Shown piece by piece: positions 26,736 through 38,136 of a stretch of 38,136 nucleotides of DNA. Position numbers and translations under genes: made by a program. The notes beneath the pieces were generated by a model. That model saw only the letters and a list, made by a program, of their open reading frames with translations, was not told where the DNA came from and did not search any database. The stretch comes from an uncultured Opitutales bacterium (GTDB taxonomy: Bacteria > Verrucomicrobiota > Verrucomicrobiia > Opitutales > Coraliomargaritaceae): assembly GCA_937775295.1 (NCBI GenBank), contig CALKBZ010000001.1, positions 1-38,136 of the forward strand, in the 5' to 3' direction. Position 1 is the first letter of the stretch, and every line of letters starts with the position of its first letter.

Positions 26736-27287
26736 TTATCCTGCGGGCGGAAAATGGGCCAAGGTTTCAATAATAATGGCTCGTATCTCGGCATCCGTCG
26801 GTGCGTGCCAGCCCAACCGTTCGACATAGGCGCCGCGCCAAACGAGTTCCTTCGATTGCATATCAATAATATCGATGATGAAGGTGCCTTCTTGGTATTG
26901 ATCGATGTGGATGTTGGAGTAGCCGCCATATCCGCGATAGGCCGAGCGTCGATACGGAGTCGCGCCGATGCCGAGATCGTTGAGTTCGGTGATGGTCTTT
27001 TGGGCGGTGTTAAAGGCGACGCGAAAATCAGGTGTGGCGCAGTCCTGAGTGAACCCTTTGGCCAGCAGCTCTGCTTTCAAGGCCCGCTCAATCCTGCGAT
27101 CAACGATCGGGCTGAGTGCAATGCCCTGGTAGTTGGTGCCCAGTTCACGGACATCGACTGCAAAGCATTTGTAGCTCTGGAATTTGGGTGTGGCACCACG
27201 GTCGTAGTCGACTCGAACAGGCGAGACGCAGCCGACCAGTGTCAGCAGGGGCAGCAGCAGCAGGGAAATTCGTGAAATTTTTTTCAT
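26736..27287 (-). CDS. DUF4136-family lipoprotein
   Basis: This 183-residue protein has a lipoprotein signal: KK at the start, a Leu-rich core and the lipobox LVGC with Cys20. The mature part starts VSPVRVDYDRG and contains IDIIDMQSKELVWRGAY, as in DUF4136 (PF13590). A Gly/Tyr-rich stretch, RRSAYRGYGGYS, is at about 113-124. Such proteins are attached to the outer or inner membrane; function unknown. First gene of this stretch on the minus strand, 52 bp upstream of thrH. Confidence 0.85.
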   Translation of the reverse strand: MKKISRISLLLLPLLTLVGCVSPVRVDYDRGATPKFQSYKCFAVDVRELGTNYQGIALSPIVDRRIERALKAELLAKGFTQDCATPDFRVAFNTAQKTITELNDLGIGATPYRRSAYRGYGGYSNIHIDQYQEGTFIIDIIDMQSKELVWRGAYVERLGWHAPTDAEIRAIIIETLAHFPPAG

Positions 27288-27410
27288 AGATTAATTTAAA
27301 ATATGGCGACTTGGGTAGTGCAAGCAAACCGGCAAATGCATGTTTGCTTATTGTGTCACGCTGTTGGCGCACGTAACGGTACTCTGTTGGGCACAACAAT
27401 ATTGATAGTA

Positions 27411-27522
27411 AAAGGAGTGTGGGCGACTCGCCCACAACCATCCTGTCAGCTACAAAGGAGGGCTACTCGCCCACATTCATCCTATCTGGCGATAAAGGAG
27501 GGCGAGTCGCCCTCCCTCCTTT
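27411..27522. repeat. Repeat family C, three direct units
   Basis: Units start AAAGGAG at 27411, 27454 and 27494. Each has a core hairpin: GGGCGACTCGCCC, GGGCTACTCGCCC or GGGCGAGTCGCCC. The last unit is a full palindrome ending CCCTCCTTT at 27522. It accounts for most of the 27288-27623 gap between gltD and the lipoprotein gene; the rest shows only the gltD terminator. Confidence 0.8.
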
Positions 27523-27546
27523 ACCTACTAATCGACGATCAACCAC

Positions 27547-27578
27547 AAAAAAACCGCATCGGTTAGGACGCGGCTTTT
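27547..27578 (-). terminator. Rho-independent terminator of gltD
   Basis: On the minus strand CCGCGT (27568-27573) pairs with ATGCGG (27554-27559) around an 8-base loop, flanked by AAAG on one side and followed by TTTTTTT (27547-27553). It lies 46 bp after the gltD stop. Confidence 0.75.
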
Positions 27579-27623
27579 GAAAGTATGTGGTTTAAAACTT
27601 ACAACGTTCAACCAACAACGCGG

Positions 27624-29111
27624 CTACGGAAGCTGAGTCGCTCCCATGAGGAACTTGTCGCACTCGCGGGCCGCGGCGCGGCCTTCGTTGATCGCCCAAA
27701 CGATCAGGGACTGACCACGGCGCATGTCACCAGCTGTAAACACACCTTCGAGGCTAGTCTTGAACTTGCCGTATTCGGCTTGCACGTTGGAGCGAGCATC
27801 GAGATCAAGGCCGAGTTCTTCGGCGATCGTTGCTTCGGGTCCGAGGAAGCCCATTGCCAGCAAGACAAGGTCGGCTTCGAGCACGCGGGAGCTGCCTTCG
27901 ACCTTCTGAGGGATGTAGCGGCCATTGTCATTGGTCCACTCGATGTCGTGGATGTGAACCGCTTTGACGTCGCCATCGGCATTGCCAGAGAAACGGCTGG
28001 AGCTGACGAGATATTGACGTGGGTCTTCACCTTGAATCGCTTCGGCTTCTTCTTGGCCGTAATCCATCTTGTAAGTCTTAGGCCATTCAGGCCATGGATT
28101 ATTCGCTGCGCGTTCGACTGGAGGCTTTGGCATAATCTCTAGCTGCACCACGCTTTTGCAGCCGTGGCGTAGGGAGGTGCCGACACAGTCTGTGCCAGTG
28201 TCACCACCGCCGATGATGACGACGTTCTTGCCCTTGGCGAGTTCGCTGAATTGCTCGGATTTGCCATCCTTGATGTCCCAAAGTTCCTTGGTGTTGGGCG
28301 CGAGGAACTCCATTGCGTAGCGGATGTTTTTGAGATCGCGGCCTTCAATCGGTAAGTCGCGTGGCTTAGTGGCGCCGCAGCAAAGCACGACGGAGTCGAA
28401 GTCTTGCATCAGTTGCTTGGAGGAAATATCGACCCCGATTTCGATGCCACATTTGAGAATGATGCCTTCGTCTTGCATCAGTTGTACGCGACGCGTCACG
28501 ACTTGCTTCTCAAGCTTCATATTGGGGATACCATACATAAGGAGACCGCCTGGGCGGTCAGCACGTTCGAAGAGTGTGACGAGGTGTCCCGCTTTGTTGA
28601 GCTGATCCGCGGCGGCGAGACCGGCAGGGCCAGTACCGACAACAGCAACTTTCTTGCCGGTGCGCTCTTCTGGAGGCCGCGGCTTGACCCAACCTTCGTT
28701 CCAGGCCTTGTCGATGATGGAGCACTCAATATCCTTAATCGCGACGGCTGGCCCGATGACGGCGAGCACACAAGAGCCTTCGCACGGAGCGGGGCAGACG
28801 CGGCCGGTGAACTCCGGGAAGTTGTTGGTCTTGGCGAGGCGCAGGTAAGCATCGTGCCACTTGCCTCTGTAGACGAGGTCGTTGAATTCAGGGATGAGAT
28901 TGTTAACCGGGCAACCGCTAGCCATGTTGGCAAGGCTTATACCTGTGTGGCAGTAAGGCGTGCCGCAGTCCATGCAGCGTGAGCCTTGTGTCTGCACTTT
29001 CTCGGCGTCGAAATCTTCGTGAATTTCGTTCCAGTCCTTGACGCGTACAAGAGGATCGCGATTTGCGATCGTCTTGCGCTCAAATTCCATAAATCCAGTT
29101 GCTTTGCCCAT
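27624..29111 (-). CDS. gltD: Glutamate synthase small (beta) subunit
   Basis: GltD takes electrons from NADPH through FAD and passes them to GltB. The N-terminal Fe-S region holds Cys46, 49, 54 and 67 ([12 protein letters not shown]...GCPVNN) and Cys106, 110 and 114. The FAD-binding loop [15 protein letters not shown] follows near 155, then the NADPH site [25 protein letters not shown] and [19 protein letters not shown] close the FAD domain. Length 495 is normal. It is 158 bp downstream of gltB on the same strand; the space has CT-rich repeats and no Shine-Dalgarno before the ATG. Confidence 0.97.
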   Translation of the reverse strand: MGKATGFMEFERKTIANRDPLVRVKDWNEIHEDFDAEKVQTQGSRCMDCGTPYCHTGISLANMASGCPVNNLIPEFNDLVYRGKWHDAYLRLAKTNNFPEFTGRVCPAPCEGSCVLAVIGPAVAIKDIECSIIDKAWNEGWVKPRPPEERTGKKVAVVGTGPAGLAAADQLNKAGHLVTLFERADRPGGLLMYGIPNMKLEKQVVTRRVQLMQDEGIILKCGIEIGVDISSKQLMQDFDSVVLCCGATKPRDLPIEGRDLKNIRYAMEFLAPNTKELWDIKDGKSEQFSELAKGKNVVIIGGGDTGTDCVGTSLRHGCKSVVQLEIMPKPPVERAANNPWPEWPKTYKMDYGQEEAEAIQGEDPRQYLVSSSRFSGNADGDVKAVHIHDIEWTNDNGRYIPQKVEGSSRVLEADLVLLAMGFLGPEATIAEELGLDLDARSNVQAEYGKFKTSLEGVFTAGDMRRGQSLIVWAINEGRAAARECDKFLMGATQLP

Positions 29112-29120
29112 AATAAAAAA

Positions 29121-29230
29121 GTGTGAAGGTGTTAAAGTATAAAGTGTGAAGGTTTAAAAAGTGTGAAGGTGAGAAGGTCGGGAGGTTTGAAAGTTAAAAG
29201 GTTTGAATTAAACTCATCTACCTTCTCACC
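29121..29230. repeat. Short repeats in the gltD leader
   Basis: GTGTGAAGGT occurs at 29121, 29144 and 29161. GGTGAGAAGGT (29168-29178) and its exact reverse complement (29220-29230) form an 11-bp inverted repeat. On the coding strand this is a CT-rich leader (CCTTCACAC units) leading to the ATG. Confidence 0.75.
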
Positions 29231-29269
29231 GTTCGACTTACATGCTCTTCTCACTATAGTCGCTACGGC

Positions 29270-33916
<4,647 letters not shown>

Positions 33917-34061
33917 ATCTGTATTAAATAATCGGTTTTAAAGTTTAGTTATCGTGCGGTGTGGCCGTCCTGAGCGACGGGTTCACGTTTTGACCAAAGC
34001 CAAAAGGAACGAATAAGGTGGTAATTGATGAGAGTCTGTCTGCAAAACATGATACCCATCA

Positions 34062-34083
34062 GCAGATGAACGTGCTCATCTGC
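34062..34083. promoter_or_regulatory. Perfect hairpin in the gltB upstream region
   Basis: GCAGATGA (34062-34069) and TCATCTGC (34076-34083) enclose 6 bases, 146 bp upstream of gltB. No T-tract follows. It could be an operator, part of a leader RNA, or a weak terminator for transcription from upstream. Confidence 0.4.
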
Positions 34084-34109
34084 AATTAATTAGCAACTTG
34101 TTCGGAAGC

Positions 34110-34130
34110 AAAAAAACGGACCGAATCCGT
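34110..34130 (-). terminator. Probable terminator of the acc-operon/glutaredoxin transcript
   Basis: On the minus strand ACGGA-TTCGG-TCCGT is followed by TTTTTTT (34110-34116). The stem is short (5 bp), but position and T-run fit the end of the minus-strand transcript, 48 bp after the glutaredoxin-like gene. Confidence 0.55.
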
Positions 34131-34178
34131 GTTGCCGAGAAAGACTTGGAAAATTAAGTATTTCTCTTGTTTGTGCGC

Positions 34179-34514
34179 TTAGAAGAAACGAATCGTCTTC
34201 GAGCGCATGGCTTCATGCTCTTCGTCGGTGCAGGCTGCGTTGGTTGGCGCATCCGCCTCGGCACTGTTTTCAGTCGTGAGGCCTTCTTTGAGCATGTAGG
34301 TTTCGACCTCATCACCGCTGACATCGGCGAGCATATGCCCATCGATCTCAACGCATGGCGAGAGCGGTTGGCCCGACTTTTCGACCATCTCAGCGTATTG
34401 GTCCGCATTATTGATGACATCACGGTCTTCGTATTCGAGGCCGTGCTTCTTCATGATCGCACGGACGCCCATGCTCCATCCGCAGGTCGGTTTTAAGTAA
34501 GCGATAATCTTCAT
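34179..34514 (-). CDS. Glutaredoxin-family protein with CGWS motif
   Basis: This 111-residue protein starts as a thioredoxin fold, MKIIAYLKPTCGWS. The active site is Cys11-Gly-Trp-Ser14, so only the first cysteine is kept, as in monothiol glutaredoxins, though not the usual CGFS. SPCVEIDGHMLADVSGDEVE holds the cis-Pro loop and the glutathione-binding region. The last 30 residues, with one Cys at 94, are outside the domain. An AGGGA precedes the ATG. Role may be redox or iron-sulfur handling; unproven. Confidence 0.8.
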   Translation of the reverse strand: MKIIAYLKPTCGWSMGVRAIMKKHGLEYEDRDVINNADQYAEMVEKSGQPLSPCVEIDGHMLADVSGDEVETYMLKEGLTTENSAEADAPTNAACTDEEHEAMRSKTIRFF

Positions 34515-34586
34515 ATATCCCTAAATGCGGCTAATTATTCCGCTTGTCAACTCCGAGAATGCGATCTGTTTCGGTCGCCGTGTTGT

Positions 34587-35051
34587 TTAGTAGCGGATCG
34601 GTGGCTTCGGTTTCGCACAGATGATTTGCCATTCGCCCGAGGGATTTTGGCCGACTGTGAAGAGACTACTGAAGTGGTCTTCGACTGCGTAAAGTACCCG
34701 CATTCGGTAGCGCGGCGTTAGGCTGGGGCCGTAACTGATGCCGTTGTGGGTAAACTCGATCGTTTCTTCTGATGCGCCCGAGAGCGCTGCGAAATCGATT
34801 TGCTGAATAGGGAGGCCCAGCTCGTAGTCTAGGGCACCTTTTAGGCGAGAGGTAATGAGGGCGTCGCTACCGTCCAAGCAGTAGAGCTTCAGCATCGGTG
34901 CGATCGTGTCGGCTTGATTAGCTGCGACGAAGCGTGCGGATAGATCGTCGAGGCCTAGTTCGACGGTGGACTTCGGGTTGCAGGCGGCAAAGAATGTTAT
35001 CGCGACGGTACAAGCGGCGGCGATCGTTGTTATGGTGGTCAAATTTCTCAT
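34587..35051 (-). CDS. Hypothetical lipoprotein
   Basis: No family recognised. The 154-residue protein has a signal peptide with lipobox FAAC, acylated Cys24. The mature part is about 130 residues, with mixed strands and helices, and two cysteines (in LYCLDG and IICAKPK). The end VGQNPSGEWQIICAKP resembles small secreted beta-domain proteins, but I cannot name one. It follows amaP by 73 bp on the same strand and precedes the glutaredoxin gene by 72 bp, so all may share the acc transcript. Confidence 0.75.
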   Translation of the reverse strand: MRNLTTITTIAAACTVAITFFAACNPKSTVELGLDDLSARFVAANQADTIAPMLKLYCLDGSDALITSRLKGALDYELGLPIQQIDFAALSGASEETIEFTHNGISYGPSLTPRYRMRVLYAVEDHFSSLFTVGQNPSGEWQIICAKPKPPIRY

Positions 35052-35124
35052 CGGATTAACGATTTAGACCGCAAACTTGGCGTTAGGTTCATCGAAGAAT
35101 GCTTTACGATGGACCGATTCGCTG

Positions 35125-35670
35125 CTAGAGCTGCTTTTTGCCCAGCTCTCCTGTGAGTGCTGCGGTGGTATCTGGCCCAGCGGGGACGACGGTTTCTAGC
35201 ACTGCGAAAGGCGCCTGTTCTTTACTCGTGATCGGGCTAGAGACTTGAATGCGGCCGCTCTTGAAGCCTGAGGCGACGATGTTGATCTGCCCCAGATGTT
35301 CAATTCCGAGGTTTTCGGTGAGATTTTGACGCAGATGAACCTGTAAGGTTTGTTCGATGTCTCTGAGCCGGCCACCGCTCTTGAGCTGGATGCGGACGTC
35401 GAAGTGAGTGGTCTTGCCTTTGACTTTTATTTTGACGATTGGTTTTGCGACATTGTCGAGCTGCTCGCAGGATGTGCGGATCAGCTCGACAATCGCGGAG
35501 CGGCAGACCATAACGCGGCCATTCTCGGTTCGATAAGCGACGATTTTATTGGGCTGACGTCGGACCAACAGTATCAGGAACAGCGCGAATACCAAAATTG
35601 CTCCGGCTGCATATAGATAGGTGGGCTCAGTGAGAAGATTTAACAACTCGATCGTTTCAGTCCAATTCAT
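35125..35670 (-). CDS. amaP: AmaP-like membrane-anchored Asp23-family protein
   Basis: This 181-residue protein has one membrane helix (about 18-36) and a cytoplasmic Asp23-like domain (about 45-135), matching alkaline shock response membrane anchor protein AmaP. In Staphylococcus AmaP holds Asp23 at the membrane. Conserved blocks include RTENGRVMVCRSAIVELIRTSC and FDVRIQLKSGG. It lies 46 bp downstream of the Asp23 gene, so the two probably work together. The last 40 residues are low in conserved features. The name is by similarity only. Confidence 0.75.
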   Translation of the reverse strand: MNWTETIELLNLLTEPTYLYAAGAILVFALFLILLVRRQPNKIVAYRTENGRVMVCRSAIVELIRTSCEQLDNVAKPIVKIKVKGKTTHFDVRIQLKSGGRLRDIEQTLQVHLRQNLTENLGIEHLGQINIVASGFKSGRIQVSSPITSKEQAPFAVLETVVPAGPDTTAALTGELGKKQL

Positions 35671-35716
35671 TAGTGCTTATTTGTAGGGGAAGTAGAGGAC
35701 AAGATCTCAGTCGTGC

Positions 35717-36163
35717 CTAGTCGACGTGTGCTTGGCCGTCCCACTCGTCTTTCGCTTCTTTTTCTTCTTCAGTGGTGCGCACGCCATCGATGATGACATT
35801 GACGCGGGCAACGTTCTTGCTGGTCATTTTTTCGACCTGCTCGGCGATGCGTTGCTGGATTTCGTTGCCGACTGTTGCGAGCTCGACGCCGAAGCGTAGA
35901 ATCACACGGATTTCAATTTGGTAGTCACCGACTTCGTCCTCATCGACGCGGACACCGCGCTCATCGCCTTTTTTGGAGAAGATTTCTGCAATTCCATCGA
36001 CGAAACCACCGCCAACTGCTGTGACGCCTACGACTTCGAGCGCAGCCAAGCGAACAATGCTCGCGACCACACTGTGATTGATGCGGATGTCACCTAGTGT
36101 ATTCGAGCCTTCGGACACAGTCGGGATTGTGGACTCTTGGTTGTTTTCAGATTTGTTGCTCAT
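35717..36163 (-). CDS. Asp23/Gls24 (YqhY-like) family protein
   Basis: This 148-residue cytoplasmic protein has the Asp23/Gls24 domain (PF03780): [58 protein letters not shown]-type blocks, and [13 protein letters not shown]. It follows accC by 27 bp. In Bacillus subtilis the relative YqhY is also encoded behind accB-accC, and loss of it disturbs acetyl-CoA carboxylase control; a similar role here is inference. The downstream amaP gene suggests membrane attachment. Confidence 0.88.
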   Translation of the reverse strand: MSNKSENNQESTIPTVSEGSNTLGDIRINHSVVASIVRLAALEVVGVTAVGGGFVDGIAEIFSKKGDERGVRVDEDEVGDYQIEIRVILRFGVELATVGNEIQQRIAEQVEKMTSKNVARVNVIIDGVRTTEEEKEAKDEWDGQAHVD

Positions 36164-36190
36164 GATTGGTGCAATGTACTGTTGTTACTG

Positions 36191-37555
36191 TTAGGTGTAA
36201 AGATCCTTGGGCACTCGCTCAATGAATTCTTCGATATACTTCGTTGTGGCTTTGCCTTCGCGGAAGATGGGATCGCGAATAATTGCGCGCGAGAACGGAA
36301 TGTTCGTTTTGATGCCGCGGATCAAGTATTCGCCGAGGGCGCGATCCATGCGGTCGAGCGCGAGCTCGCGCGTCTTGCCGAATGTCATGACCTTGGCGAT
36401 CATGCTATCATAGTAAGGTGGGATTGTGTAGCCACTATAGCAGTGCGAGTCGATCCGCACACCGTGACCGCCTGGAGCATAGTAAAGCCCGATTTCGCCT
36501 GGGCAGGGCGCGAAGTTGCGGCTCGGATCTTCGGCACATACGCGGCATTCGATGCAGTGCTTGGTGATTTTAATGTCCTTTTGCTCGTAGCTGAGTTTTT
36601 GTCCGCTGGCGATGAGGAGTTGCTCCTTAACCAAATCGACGCCAGTGACTTCTTCGGTCACGCCATGTTCCACTTGGATACGCGTGTTCATTTCGATGAA
36701 GAAATAGTCGCCATTGCCATCGACAAGGAACTCGACGGTGCCCGCACCTTCGTAGTTGACTGATTTGGCGAGTTTGACCGCATCGCGGCCCATTTTCTTG
36801 CGAATATCGTCAGAGATAAAAGGCGAAGGGGCCTCTTCGATGACCTTCTGGTGGCGACGTTGAATCGAGCAATCGCGTTCCCCGAGGTGAATCACGTTGC
36901 CGAATTGGTCGCCGAGCAGTTGGATCTCGATGTGACGCGGCGCGTCGAGAAAGCGTTCGAGGTAAACCGCGCCATTGCCGAAAGCCTTCTCGGCCTCGTT
37001 GCGGGCGTTGTTATACTCTTTGGCAAATGCGACAGCATTGTGTGCGGTACGCATTCCTTTGCCGCCACCACCAGCGACGGCTTTAATGATCACAGGGAAG
37101 CCGATCTGTTTCGCCACGATGAGGGCGTCTTTTTCATTGTCGACGGTGCCATCACTGCCAGGGATCACTGGGACTTTGGCGTGAATGGCCATGTCGCGCG
37201 CCTTGGCCTTGTCGCCGAAATTGATAATCGCCTCGGCGCCAGGGCCGATGAACTTGATGCCACATTCGCCGCATTGTTCGGCGAAATCAGCATTTTCCGC
37301 AAGAAAGCCGTAGCCTGGGTGAATGCCATCCACGTCCGCTATTTCGGCTGCGGCAATGATCCGATCACTTTTTAGATAACTGAGGTTACTCGCGGCTGGG
37401 CCGATGCAAATTGCCTCATCGGCAAGTTGCACATGAAGAGATTGCTCGTCGGCCTCGGAATAGACGGCGAGCGTCTTGATTCCAAGTTCGTTACAAGCGC
37501 GAACGATGCGAAGTGCGATTTCACCTCGATTGGCAATGAGGACTTTTTTAAGCAT
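36191..37555 (-). CDS. accC: Acetyl-CoA carboxylase, biotin carboxylase subunit
   Basis: AccC carboxylates the biotin on AccB using ATP and bicarbonate, the first step of fatty-acid synthesis. The 454-residue protein starts [17 protein letters not shown] and has the ATP-grasp loop GGGGKGM at 162-168. [12 protein letters not shown], the metal site [12 protein letters not shown] and the C-terminal domain [13 protein letters not shown] follow. Only 5 bp separate it from accB, so translation is probably coupled. Length is normal. Confidence 0.97.
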   Translation of the reverse strand: MLKKVLIANRGEIALRIVRACNELGIKTLAVYSEADEQSLHVQLADEAICIGPAASNLSYLKSDRIIAAAEIADVDGIHPGYGFLAENADFAEQCGECGIKFIGPGAEAIINFGDKAKARDMAIHAKVPVIPGSDGTVDNEKDALIVAKQIGFPVIIKAVAGGGGKGMRTAHNAVAFAKEYNNARNEAEKAFGNGAVYLERFLDAPRHIEIQLLGDQFGNVIHLGERDCSIQRRHQKVIEEAPSPFISDDIRKKMGRDAVKLAKSVNYEGAGTVEFLVDGNGDYFFIEMNTRIQVEHGVTEEVTGVDLVKEQLLIASGQKLSYEQKDIKITKHCIECRVCAEDPSRNFAPCPGEIGLYYAPGGHGVRIDSHCYSGYTIPPYYDSMIAKVMTFGKTRELALDRMDRALGEYLIRGIKTNIPFSRAIIRDPIFREGKATTKYIEEFIERVPKDLYT

Positions 37556-37560
37556 ACGGA

Positions 37561-38004
37561 TTAAGCCGTTTTAACTTTGAAGAGTGGTTGCCCATATTCG
37601 ACGGCTTCGCCGTCCTCAATGAGCACTTCAGTGATTGTGCCGCTAAGTTCGGATTGGATTTCGTTCATCACCTTCATCGCCTCAATGATACAGACAATAG
37701 AGTCCGCGCCGACTTTGGTGCCGATTTTGGCAAATGCAGGACTTTCAGGCGAAGCGGAGGTGTAGAAAGTGCCAACCATTGGCGATTTCACAATCGAGAT
37801 GCCCTTTTCTTCCACTGGAGCTGCGGCTGCTGATGGAGCTGCGGCTACTAATGGAGCCGTAGCTAGAGGAGCAGCGTGAACGATCTGTGTGTCGCCATTC
37901 TTACGACAGAGGCGCAACTTGAAGCCTTCCTCTTCAATTTCAAATTCGGAAAGTTCCGAGCGTTTCATCAGTTCGACGACCTGTTTGATAGCTTTTAAGT
38001 CCAA
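37561..38004 (-). CDS. accB: Biotin carboxyl carrier protein of acetyl-CoA carboxylase
   Basis: AccB carries the biotin that shuttles carboxyl groups. The 147-residue protein has the N-terminal helical region, an Ala/Pro linker at 44-64, and a biotinyl domain with the lysine acceptor Lys111 in EAMKVM and the protruding-thumb block [13 protein letters not shown]. The start codon is TTG (38002-38004), preceded by AAAGGAA at good spacing, one of the few clear ribosome-binding sites here. First gene of the acc operon. Confidence 0.95.
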   Translation of the reverse strand: MDLKAIKQVVELMKRSELSEFEIEEEGFKLRLCRKNGDTQIVHAAPLATAPLVAAAPSAAAAPVEEKGISIVKSPMVGTFYTSASPESPAFAKIGTKVGADSIVCIIEAMKVMNEIQSELSGTITEVLIEDGEAVEYGQPLFKVKTA

Positions 38005-38136
38005 GTGTTTCCTTTCTTGTGGCTTTGATTGTTTGAGATTTAGAATCGAACGCCAGTGCCCGAGAGGGTGTCGACGGTCGAATTAACCGATATGTAAGTA
38101 GAGCTTTCGCTTGGGTGCAATTACTTTGTTACGTAT
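38005..38136. other. Upstream region of accB to the window edge
   Basis: About 130 bp with no gene that I can recognise. It should hold the acc promoter. efp, which often precedes accB, is not seen here and may lie beyond the window. Confidence 0.5.

Noticed and set aside
26684-26929. N-terminal extension of the thrH frame by 82 residues
   Set aside because: It overlaps the end of the lipoprotein gene in another frame and has no family similarity; ThrH proteins start at MNIVCLDLEG.
27411-27522. Three regularly spaced direct repeats that resemble a tiny CRISPR array
   Set aside because: The repeats are only partly alike, the sequences between them are related to each other and not unique spacers, and no cas gene is near. 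They fit a palindromic repeat family better.
36137-36763. Long plus-strand frame of 208 codons opposite accC
   Set aside because: It is antisense to a certain gene, with composition typical of a mirrored GC-rich coding region and no recognisable domain. Similar frames at 16126-16614, 26586-27275, 27585-28142 and 29273-29869 were rejected for the same reason.

Overview
The window looks like ordinary chromosome from a Verrucomicrobiota bacterium, most likely of the Opitutae (Puniceicoccaceae/Coraliomargarita-like). This is inferred from the gene families, the moderate GC content, the rarity of Shine-Dalgarno sequences and the gene mix (MreB-MreC-MreD-PBP2, AcnB, ThrH, accBC beside Asp23/AmaP genes). 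No rRNA, tRNA, phage, insertion sequence or CRISPR array was recognised. Almost every gene is a housekeeping gene. The unusual content lies in several families of short intergenic repeats and in a few atypical versions of core proteins.

Layout. 1-4044, minus strand: truA, comF, accD, folC (pseudouridine synthase, ComF-type phosphoribosyltransferase, acetyl-CoA carboxylase beta, folylpolyglutamate synthase). 4415-6775, plus strand: a TauE/SafE-type permease, ruvC and a short-chain dehydrogenase. 7255-11613, minus strand: the rod-shape operon mreB-mreC-mreD-mrdA with overlapping genes. 12028-14796, plus strand: aconitase acnB, with a clear terminator. 15226-17214, minus strand: a STAS protein and a GAF-PP2C phosphatase. 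17390-20344, minus strand: a nucleotidyltransferase/GHMP-kinase fusion, tyrS and a peroxiredoxin. 20491-21864, plus strand: a Sad-type aldehyde dehydrogenase. 21953-27287, minus strand: a DUF4136 lipoprotein, thrH, a Dabb protein, pnuC with a nicotinamide-riboside-kinase-like ATPase, ruvB and an RlmB-like methyltransferase. 27624-33916, minus strand: glutamate synthase gltB-gltD. 34179-38004, minus strand: accB-accC-asp23-amaP, then a lipoprotein and a glutaredoxin-like gene.

How the genes work together. AccB, AccC and AccD (accA is not here) make malonyl-CoA; the acc operon also carries Asp23-family genes, an arrangement known from Firmicutes. MreBCD and PBP2 drive elongation of the side wall. 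PnuC and the adjacent kinase form a nicotinamide riboside uptake and phosphorylation pair. GltBD assimilates ammonia. The STAS and PP2C proteins look like half of a partner-switching signalling module.

Repeats. At least four families fill the gaps: (A) a hairpin element with compensatory base changes directly upstream of accD, rlmB and the NR-kinase gene, plus a partial copy behind the permease; (B) a palindromic element built on GGGAGGGACGACCTCCG; (C) AAAGGAGGG...TCGCCC units; (D) arms of the type GTAGCGAnnGGGTTnAnCCC, including an exact 206-bp tandem duplication. A remnant of a PP2C gene end lies upstream of mreB, and six perfect 7-bp repeats abut the peroxiredoxin start codon.
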